A stretch of DNA of 5,014 nt from Acidobacteriaceae bacterium (lineage in GTDB: Bacteria; Acidobacteriota; Terriglobia; Bryobacterales; Bryobacteraceae). This document shows positions 1-5,014 of this stretch, piece after piece (positions within the stretch are counted from its first letter, which is position 1; the number at the start of each line of letters is the position of its first letter). The stretch spans positions 1-5,014 of the forward strand of contig JAFAZU010000635.1 in assembly GCA_019239585.1 (NCBI GenBank), in the 5' to 3' direction. The position numbers and the translations under genes are program-made. A model generated the notes under the pieces. That model worked only from the letters and a program-made list of their open reading frames with translations, was not told the origin of the DNA and searched no databases.

Positions 1-2574
1 TAAGTTTGTCAATTGATTCCGCCAGATTCCAACTGGGACCATTACGGTTGTATCCTCCCAGTTATTCGCAAGCTTCATGACTAAACGAGGGGCCAGCACA
101 ACGACATTTTCGCCGCGCCAGTAGCCGACCAGATGCTCTGCTTTGCTCCCTTCCGCAAAGATCGGAGCGTAATCTGCTTCCGGGCCAAAGTACTCAGGGT
201 GCTTACGGCGCAATTGCAGGGTGTGATAAGTGGTCCAGAGCTTAGGTAAGCCTTCCTCGCAGCGATCCCAGATTTGCTGGACGTTCAGACTCGGCAACTC
301 CCGCAGAAGCTGGCGGCGCTTTCCGTAATCAACCGGCCGCCGGTTGTCAGGATCAACCAGGCTGAGGTCCCAGAGTTCGCAGCCCTGGTAGGTATCGGGA
401 ATCCCAGGCGAGGTTAACTTCAGCAATAATTGCGAAAGCGAATTGATGCGCCCCGGTTCAATCAGCGGCTGGACGAAAGCTTCTAAGTCCCTCCCGAAGC
501 GCCCACTTTTATAAAGGCTCTCAATGAATCCTTTGGTGCTTTCTTCGAAGACTTTGTTGGGCGACAGCCAATTCGTTTGCGACTTTGCTTCGCGCGTGGC
601 TTTCTCCATGTAGGGAAGCAGCCGCTCGATATCGATAGGCCAGGCGCCGATGAGTGTTTGATACAGGAAGTACTCCGTGTTCGGGTCCGGCGCTTCGTTC
701 ATTTTCAAGCCCGCATTCATTTCGCCCCATCTCTTGAGCACCCTTTCCCATTGGTCCGGTATCTCTGATAACAGGTTAAGGCGCGCGCGTACATCCTCAC
801 TTCGCTTGGTATCGTGCGTGGAAGAACCAAGCATCGTGGTCGGGAAAGAGCTTTGTGTCTCAGCACAGTACTTATGGAACCCTTCCAACGAAATACCAAA
901 TCGGCCGGGATCGCCGCCCACTTCATTCAGCGAGATCAGGCGATTGTAGTTGTAGAAAACCGTATCTTCCACGCCTTTCGCCATGGCAGGGCCTGTGAAT
1001 TGCTGGAAGCGCATGACAAACTCGGTTTCGGACGAGCCGCGTACCCGCAGCAGGAGAATGTCGCGCATAAAATCAAAAAGATCCGCATCGATTTCCGGAC
1101 GATGCCCTTTGGCAGCTTCAATTGCTTCGTTCACATAATGTTCGTCATCGGCGATGATTTCGTTCCGTTCCGGCACAACATAAGTGCGATAAACGGGGAA
1201 ACAGGCGACCAGTTCGCGGATGGCGCGAATCACGTCATGACGCGTGAAGTCCCGCTGATTCCGATGCACTTTACAGATATCAAGGAGAAGAGTTGTCAGG
1301 CGATTGACGTCGCTGCCCAGCAGGTCACGCAAAACCCGGTGCTTTTTGTCGCGGCACACGGCGACGTAGTCCGTTGACGCGCCGGTAAACTGCTCGTAGA
1401 TCCGGTTCAACTCCGCTTCCTTTGTTGAATCGACGAACAAGGCGCTCACCTCATTCAAGTAGTCATAGCCCGTGGTGCCGTTAATCGGCCATTCGCGGCG
1501 GAGTTTTTCACCCGGCTCTAAAATCTTCTCGCCTAAAATCCATACGTCCGGAGACGCTTTGCGCAGGCGTTCGAAGTACTCGCGCGGATCACGAAGACCG
1601 TCCGGGTGATCGACCCGAATGCCGTCCAGCACGCCTTCATGCAGCCAATTCAAGATCACGGCATGCGTGTCGGCGAATACCTGCGGGCTCTCCATGTGAA
1701 GACCAACCAGGGTGTTTACGTCGAAGAAGCGACGGTAAACCAGATCCTGCTCCGCAGCGCGCCAGAAGGCCAGACGGAAGTTCTGCCGCTCTAGGAAGTG
1801 GTCCAGTCTGTCAATATTTCCGTTTAGTTCTTTGAGAACGGCATCTACGGCATCTGCTATAAAGGGGACCTCGTTGAAGAGCCGTCCTAATAGAACTCGG
1901 ATCAGCTCCTTGTCACGGTGGCGTTGCGTGAGGCGCACTTGATCTGTGTCAGTAGGTCGCGGCAAAAGGTCTAGGGAGTGAGACAGAAAAGCAAGGTAAT
2001 CGGAGCCGCTTTTGGCAGCAGCCTCCGCCAGAATCAATGGAAGCGACTTCGGCGCGGCAGGAAATTCATTTTCAAAGTACTTGATAACAAATTCTCCACC
2101 CTTGCGCTCCACTTCGATCTCGTGACGCGATAAAACGCGGCCATAATGATCGCCGAGAATCGGGGCCAAGGTTTTATTGCGGATCGTTTCATCGGGCACG
2201 TTCCAATCGATATCGAAGTAAGGCGCATAGCGGCTGGAAGGGCCATTCTCCAGAACGTCCCACCACAGGCGATTTCGCCGTCCGCTGATAGCCATGTGGT
2301 TCGGGACAATATCCAGAACTTGTCCCAGGTCGCACTCGCCTAAATGTTTACAGAATTTATCATAAGCTTCGCTTCCGCCCAGTTCTTCGTTGACCTTATG
2401 ATGATCGACAACATCGTACCCATGATTGCTGCCGGGTGCGGCCTGTAAGTAAGGCGAGCAATAGACATGTGAGATGCCTAAATGATGAAGATAATCAGCA
2501 ATTTGCGAAGCAGCATCAAAGCCAAAGTTTGCATGCAGTTGTAACCTGTACGTAGCTGTGGGGATACGGGCCAT
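1..2574 (-). CDS. treY: Malto-oligosyltrehalose synthase ((1->4)-alpha-D-glucan 1-alpha-D-glucosylmutase), 3' end cut by window edge
   Basis: TreY is a cytoplasmic GH13 enzyme that turns the reducing-end alpha-1,4 link of a maltodextrin into an alpha-1,1 link. TreZ then releases trehalose. The minus-strand frame is open for 858 codons from ATG 2574 to the left edge. Seen in order: YRLQL (9-13), SNHGYDVVD (49-57), GH13 region I LDIVPNHMA (87-95), YRRFFDVNTL (280-289), region II DGIRVDHPDGL with presumed nucleophile D322 (317-327), region III ILGEKIL with presumed acid/base E349 (346-352), NGTTGYDYLNEV (365-376), region IV STHDTKRSED (585-594), and PGIPDTYQG plus LVDPDNRRPVDY (723-750). These are TreY-specific rather than general amylase signatures. 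The C-terminal residues in view resemble the last beta domain, so perhaps a few dozen residues are missing. No strong Shine-Dalgarno precedes the start (only GAAAG close by, AGG further out). No frameshift or missing catalytic residue was seen. It lies 52 bases downstream of the permease gene, probably in the same transcript. treZ is not in view. Confidence 0.96.
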   Translation of the reverse strand, partial: MARIPTATYRLQLHANFGFDAASQIADYLHHLGISHVYCSPYLQAAPGSNHGYDVVDHHKVNEELGGSEAYDKFCKHLGECDLGQVLDIVPNHMAISGRRNRLWWDVLENGPSSRYAPYFDIDWNVPDETIRNKTLAPILGDHYGRVLSRHEIEVERKGGEFVIKYFENEFPAAPKSLPLILAEAAAKSGSDYLAFLSHSLDLLPRPTDTDQVRLTQRHRDKELIRVLLGRLFNEVPFIADAVDAVLKELNGNIDRLDHFLERQNFRLAFWRAAEQDLVYRRFFDVNTLVGLHMESPQVFADTHAVILNWLHEGVLDGIRVDHPDGLRDPREYFERLRKASPDVWILGEKILEPGEKLRREWPINGTTGYDYLNEVSALFVDSTKEAELNRIYEQFTGASTDYVAVCRDKKHRVLRDLLGSDVNRLTTLLLDICKVHRNQRDFTRHDVIRAIRELVACFPVYRTYVVPERNEIIADDEHYVNEAIEAAKGHRPEIDADLFDFMRDILLLRVRGSSETEFVMRFQQFTGPAMAKGVEDTVFYNYNRLISLNEVGGDPGRFGISLEGFHKYCAETQSSFPTTMLGSSTHDTKRSEDVRARLNLLSEIPDQWERVLKRWGEMNAGLKMNEAPDPNTEYFLYQTLIGAWPIDIERLLPYMEKATREAKSQTNWLSPNKVFEESTKGFIESLYKSGRFGRDLEAFVQPLIEPGRINSLSQLLLKLTSPGIPDTYQGCELWDLSLVDPDNRRPVDYGKRRQLLRELPSLNVQQIWDRCEEGLPKLWTTYHTLQLRRKHPEYFGPEADYAPIFAEGSKAEHLVGYWRGENVVVLAPRLVMKLANNWEDTTVMVPVGIWRNQLTNL

Positions 2575-2626
2575 TCTTTCATGAGAATACCTGTTTATGA
2601 AGATTGTTTCATTTTGCGGGAGGAAC

Positions 2627-3373
2627 TCAGCGCGGGGCGATCCGGAAGAAGTAAACCGTCATGATAATGCCTACTACAATGACAATCGCTCGAATAATTT
2701 CTGGTTTCATGCGGCGCGCTATCACCGGGCCAAGATAGCCGCCTGCAATACCGGCAGCCATCATGAGTAGCGTGGGACGCCACCAGATCTGGTGAGCGGC
2801 GATGAAGATGCAGGAGGCGATGGCATTTAAGGCAGCGCTCAGGATCGTTTTAATTCCGTTCATACCGTGGATATCTGTCAGGCCATAAAGTCGAAAAGCG
2901 GCGAGAATCATGATGCCGATGCCTCCGCCGAAGTAGCCGCCATACACGGCAATGGGGAAGAGCAGGATTAGCATCAGGGCCTGGTTGGAGTGCAGACGGC
3001 CACGCAGCGCCATGCTGATACGGCTGCCAAAGGCAAAGAGAATCGTAGCGAAGAGCAGAAGCCAAGGCGCTACCTGCCGGAAGGTTTTGTCCGATGTAGA
3101 AAGAAGAAGCAACGCACCGAGAGCGCCCCCCAGGAGACTCACGAAGAACCAAGTCTTAACTCGGCCCTCTTCTACGCGGGCGATATCGCCGCGATAGGAA
3201 AAGGCGCTGGCTAGTGAACCCGGAACGAGAGCTACGGTGTTGGAGGCATTCGCAATCACGGCTGGAACACCGGCGAAAACAAGGGAAGGAAATGTCAGAA
3301 AACTTCCACCACCCGCTACTGAATTGATGGCTCCGGCTGCAAAAGCAGCTGCAATCAGTAAAAGCGTGGTCAT
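2627..3373 (-). CDS. TauE/SafE (TSUP) family membrane permease
   Basis: Predicted inner-membrane protein of 248 residues, the usual length for the sulfite exporter TauE/SafE family. These proteins move small anions such as sulfite, sulfoacetate or other organosulfur compounds; the substrate cannot be told here. The sequence is almost entirely hydrophobic, with about seven or eight possible membrane segments. It shows the family's internal duplication: INSVAGGGSFLTFPSL (16-31), followed by an N-A-S-N-T stretch (42-46), is echoed by YGGYFGGGIGIMILA (144-158) followed by MNGIKTILSAALN (171-183). The start is ambiguous: ATG at 3373 shares one base with the upstream ATPase stop (TGATG), while GTG at 3376 immediately before it would overlap by four bases and add one residue. 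Either fits translational coupling, and no Shine-Dalgarno is suitably placed. The first gene of the pair is the RsbW-like ATPase; treY follows. The family assignment is firm, the transport role is inferred. Confidence 0.92.
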   Translation of the reverse strand: MTTLLLIAAAFAAGAINSVAGGGSFLTFPSLVFAGVPAVIANASNTVALVPGSLASAFSYRGDIARVEEGRVKTWFFVSLLGGALGALLLLSTSDKTFRQVAPWLLLFATILFAFGSRISMALRGRLHSNQALMLILLFPIAVYGGYFGGGIGIMILAAFRLYGLTDIHGMNGIKTILSAALNAIASCIFIAAHQIWWRPTLLMMAAGIAGGYLGPVIARRMKPEIIRAIVIVVGIIMTVYFFRIAPR

Positions 3374-3909
3374 CACAAATATTTAATGAATAAAACCTCG
3401 TTACCGGTTTCGTTATAGATCAGCTCGTCCGCGATCCTTTTCACGAGCATGATTCCAAAGCCGCCCGGACGCAAGCCCATTGCGGACCGGAAATTGGCAT
3501 GACGCATTGGATCTTCCGGCGGATTATTGACGGCAGCGTGCTCAAGATCGTCTAAGGAGAAGCCCGGGCCGGCATCCCGCAGATGAAGCAGAATGGCGCG
3601 GGCCGTGCGGATATAAGAGAGTTCCACGCCAAGCTTAGGATCAGTATTACAGCCGTGTTCCAGCGCATTCCCGAGCAGCTCATCCATCGCCGTGGCCAGT
3701 TGCTCGCAAAGATCGGTGGAAAGATCTTTCATCATTTGTGAACGAAAAAAACCGACAACACGATCCTTCAAGCGTAGTTCGGGCGCAATATGCAGGCAAG
3801 TCCAGCCGGGCGCGGATGATTTTACCTGGATCTCAGGCGTTCCACGGAAAGCGTCCCTGGCGCTTACGACCGTCATAACTGTCTTATGCTCGAAGGTATA
3901 TCTTCTCAT
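3373..3909 (-). CDS. RsbW-like ATP-binding protein (HATPase_c, anti-sigma-factor kinase family)
   Basis: Soluble protein of 178 residues with a GHKL/HATPase fold in the RsbW/SpoIIAB-like branch. Known relatives bind a sigma factor or phosphorylate an STAS-domain antagonist on serine. Visible ATP-site motifs are the N box AMDELLGNALEHG (74-86, general base E77 and Mg-ligand N81), the G1 box DAGPGF (112-117) and the G2 region GLRPGGFGIMLVKRIADE (145-162). There is no HisKA, receiver, phosphatase or membrane domain. The 45 or so residues before the fold are poorly conserved-looking, and the protein is slightly longer than a bare RsbW. ATG at 3909 has no clear Shine-Dalgarno; an in-frame ATG at 3876 (Met12) is an alternative that would widen the divergent spacer to 68 bases. 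Its stop overlaps the start of the TSUP permease gene, indicating co-transcription. No sigma factor, STAS protein or PP2C phosphatase lies nearby, so the target is unknown. Kinase activity is inferred only. Confidence 0.9.
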   Translation of the reverse strand: MRRYTFEHKTVMTVVSARDAFRGTPEIQVKSSAPGWTCLHIAPELRLKDRVVGFFRSQMMKDLSTDLCEQLATAMDELLGNALEHGCNTDPKLGVELSYIRTARAILLHLRDAGPGFSLDDLEHAAVNNPPEDPMRHANFRSAMGLRPGGFGIMLVKRIADELIYNETGNEVLFIKYL

Positions 3910-3944
3910 TCAATGAAAAGTGGTATTTTCAAAGCAGAATTCTT
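3910..3944. promoter_or_regulatory. Short divergent intergenic spacer
   Basis: Only 35 bases separate the ATG of the ATPase gene (minus strand) from the ATG of the secreted-protein gene (plus strand). Any promoters for the two must overlap each other or reach into the coding sequences. The spacer is AT-rich (a TATTTT at 3924-3929 and a GAATTC at 3937-3942), but I see no convincing -35/-10 pair on either strand and no good Shine-Dalgarno for either gene. TATATC at 3897-3902, inside the ATPase gene, could be a -10 for the plus-strand gene, but it lacks a good -35. Confidence 0.3.
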
Positions 3945-4583
3945 ATGCGGCTGTTTTACGGTTCCGTCGTGTTTTTGTTGGCTGCGGCAGCTTCCTTTGG
4001 AGCAAAGAAAGTAGTTTCCGCAAACACCAGCGCCGGTAATGAGCAGGTGGATGTAGTGGCGACTATCTATATGACGGAAGAGGAAGTTACCCAGAAGCTG
4101 GGCATGGACCCAGGTAAAGGAATTGCACTATTGGAAGTGCGGATCATTCCGAAAACCGATCAGCCGGTGCAGATGAGCCCCGACGATTTTATTCTTCTGG
4201 CGCATGACGACGGGGAGCGGTCGAAACCATTCGACCCGGCGCAGATTGCCGGGGGTGGCGCGATGGTGGTGAGCAGCACAACAGACAAAACGAAGAAGCA
4301 AACCTCCGGGTTCGGCGGCTTCGGCGGCATGATTGGCGGGGGTAGCGGATCATCGCCGGGCAATTCAAAGCCTGTAGCTCTCTCCTCCAAAATGGACGAA
4401 AAAAGCAAGGGCAATGATAAGTTGCTGGAGGCTTTAAAAGCCAAGCAGTTTCCGCAAACAGAGTCTGTGCAGCCGATAGAGGGCTATCTCTACTTTCCGC
4501 TCGACGGCAAGCACAAGCTGAAGAATATGGCGGTATTGTATCGAGGCCCAGCGGGTCGGCTGAACCTCGAGTTTGAGCATTGA
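3945..4583 (+). CDS. Secreted or periplasmic hypothetical protein with glycine-rich central segment
   Basis: I do not recognise a named family. The 212-residue product begins with a likely Sec signal peptide: MR, then a hydrophobic stretch at 3-18, with cleavage probably near residues 19-20 just before KK. There is no lipobox cysteine, and no cysteine anywhere. Residues 35-100 read as a beta-rich domain with alternating hydrophobics (VDVVATIYM, GIALLEVRIIPKTDQPVQMS, DDFILLAHDDG). A low-complexity Gly/Ser/Phe segment follows (121-141, with GGG also at 103-105), then a Lys-rich helix (149-167), then a final beta-rich stretch containing GYLYFPLDGK (180-189) and MAVLYRGPAGRLNLEF. The pattern 'conserved strand, D-F-x-L, then G-x-L-x-F-P' recalls DUF4352-like Ig-fold exported proteins; this is a weak analogy, not an assignment. 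The start is supported by the signal peptide, though no strong Shine-Dalgarno precedes it. Real coding is supported by length, signal peptide and placement between neighbours. Confidence 0.85.
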   Translation: MRLFYGSVVFLLAAAASFGAKKVVSANTSAGNEQVDVVATIYMTEEEVTQKLGMDPGKGIALLEVRIIPKTDQPVQMSPDDFILLAHDDGERSKPFDPAQIAGGGAMVVSSTTDKTKKQTSGFGGFGGMIGGGSGSSPGNSKPVALSSKMDEKSKGNDKLLEALKAKQFPQTESVQPIEGYLYFPLDGKHKLKNMAVLYRGPAGRLNLEFEH

Positions 4584-4591
4584 AAAACGGG

Positions 4592-4912
4592 TTAACTGCT
4601 GGCTTTTTCGATAGAATTGACCTTGACGGTATCTCCGTCCACAGTTCCGTCGATTTTTACATTCTCGCCAGCCAGAGCCTTTGCCTTTTCCTTTGAATCG
4701 GCATCAAATTTCATCACCTTGCCATTGCTGACCAGGACCGGGTCAGAACCGCCGCCGAGACATTTGTTGATGCAGGCCGTGTTCTTTTCGCTAGGGCTGT
4801 TGTGCCCTTTACCGCAATGAGAATCCGAGATATAGCCGGTTAACTCTTCCGCTGAAGCGGCGAACGAACATAAGGAAGCGGCCAGGACCGATGCAAGAAA
4901 CAGTTTTTTCAT
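4592..4912 (-). CDS. Small exported protein with Cys/His cluster, unknown function
   Basis: A 106-residue product with a textbook Sec signal peptide: MKK, hydrophobic 4-19, and ASA at 19-21 giving cleavage before E22. C15 lies inside the signal but is preceded by Leu, so a lipoprotein is unlikely. The mature part of about 85 residues opens with GYISDSHCGKGH (26-37) and ACINKCLGGGSDPVLVSNGKV (46-66, key residues C47 and C51). Three cysteines (33, 47, 51) and two histidines (32, 37) cluster in a 20-residue span, suitable for a disulfide plus a metal or heme site. The C-terminal half (KFDADSKEKAKALAGENVKIDGTV, then DTVKVNSIE) looks like a small OB-like beta barrel, of the 'added solute changes the K-x-x-G-T-V strand' kind. 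Similar short proteins are common in Acidobacteriota (recalled, not searched; possibly DUF5818). It converges on the neighbouring secreted-protein gene, and has its own ribosome site and upstream AT-rich region. Confidence 0.88.
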   Translation of the reverse strand: MKKLFLASVLAASLCSFAASAEELTGYISDSHCGKGHNSPSEKNTACINKCLGGGSDPVLVSNGKVMKFDADSKEKAKALAGENVKIDGTVDGDTVKVNSIEKASS

Positions 4913-4918
4913 AAGATA

Positions 4919-4924
4919 CCCTCT
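4919..4924 (-). promoter_or_regulatory. Shine-Dalgarno site of the small Cys/His protein gene
   Basis: On the minus strand AGAGGG sits six bases before the ATG at 4912. It is the best ribosome binding site in the window and fixes this start. Confidence 0.75.
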
Positions 4925-4943
4925 AGGGAATAGTATCAGGAAT

Positions 4944-4951
4944 ATTGTATA
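4944..4951 (-). promoter_or_regulatory. Possible -10 element for the small Cys/His protein gene
   Basis: The minus strand reads TATACAAT about 30 bases before the start codon, in the most AT-rich part of the right-hand intergenic region; TACAAT occupies 4944-4949. It matches the -10 consensus well, but no good -35 hexamer lies 16-18 bases upstream (the sequence there is around AGCTTT). The remaining bases to the right edge (4952-5014) show no supportable gene. Confidence 0.35.
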
Positions 4952-5014
4952 GCTAATTGAACTAGGAAAGCTACACTTCCAGGATGACCGGCATAATCAG
5001 CGGTCGCCTTTGCG

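Noticed and set aside
814..1377. Plus-strand open frame of 187 codons.
   Set aside because: It lies fully inside the treY coding sequence on the other strand, has no recognisable motif, and TreY motifs run unbroken through the same bases.
2034..2309. Minus-strand open frame of 91 codons.
   Set aside because: A different frame within treY, overlapping conserved region I and the WWDVLENGPSSRY block of TreY; a shadow frame.
2850..3214. Several short frames on both strands inside the permease gene.
   Set aside because: Arg/Pro/Ser-rich shadows of the TSUP gene, whose membrane protein frame is clearly the real one.
4160..4444. Minus-strand 94-codon frame rich in proline.
   Set aside because: The antisense of the glycine-rich segment of the secreted-protein gene (Gly codons read as Pro on the other strand).
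4585..4616. A-run and T-run flanking the convergent stops, possible two-way terminator.
   Set aside because: Beyond the five A:T pairs the inner bases do not pair, so no stable GC-rich stem forms.
4965..4980. Imperfect inverted repeat (GGAA ... TTCC) upstream of the small Cys/His protein gene, possible operator.
   Set aside because: Arms of only four clean base pairs are expected by chance.
4984..5014. Plus-strand ATG followed by an open frame to the right edge (MTGIISGRLC), with AGGAAAG 13 bases upstream.
   Set aside because: Only ten codons are visible, the ribosome-site spacing is too long, and the minus strand is equally readable as a gene end (a TGA at 4995-4997). It cannot be supported from this window.

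Overview
The window looks like bacterial chromosome of moderate GC, densely packed with genes. No RNA gene, mobile element, repeat array or CRISPR was seen. The lineage is probably Acidobacteriota. This is an inference from the style of the two small exported proteins on the right and from the HATPase / TSUP / TreY mix; no marker gene is present to prove it.

Left and centre (1-3909), all on the minus strand and read right to left: an RsbW-like histidine-kinase-fold ATPase (3373-3909), then a TauE/SafE (TSUP) membrane permease whose start overlaps the ATPase stop (2627-3373), then, after 52 bases, malto-oligosyltrehalose synthase TreY (2574 down to the left edge, 3' end cut off). The TreY frame is open across 858 codons and carries all the expected GH13 motifs. 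It fills the apparently gene-free left half of the window. The overlap and spacing suggest one transcription unit, at least for the first two genes. TreY, together with a TreZ not seen here, would make trehalose from glycogen-like glucans. The ATPase could be a regulator of a sigma-factor or anti-sigma partner switch, but no partner protein lies in the window.

Right (3945-5014): a plus-strand gene for a secreted or periplasmic protein with a glycine-rich central segment (3945-4583). It starts only 35 bases from the ATPase start and runs divergently from it. It converges, with an 8-base gap, on a minus-strand gene for a small exported protein with a conserved-looking Cys/His cluster (4592-4912). 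That gene has a good Shine-Dalgarno site and an AT-rich upstream region. The last 100 bases hold only this upstream region.

Overall this is mostly ordinary core and housekeeping content. The points worth a second look are the regulator-permease-treY linkage, the very short divergent spacer, the out-of-frame start just ahead of treY, and the two uncharacterised exported proteins. I found no convincing new system.
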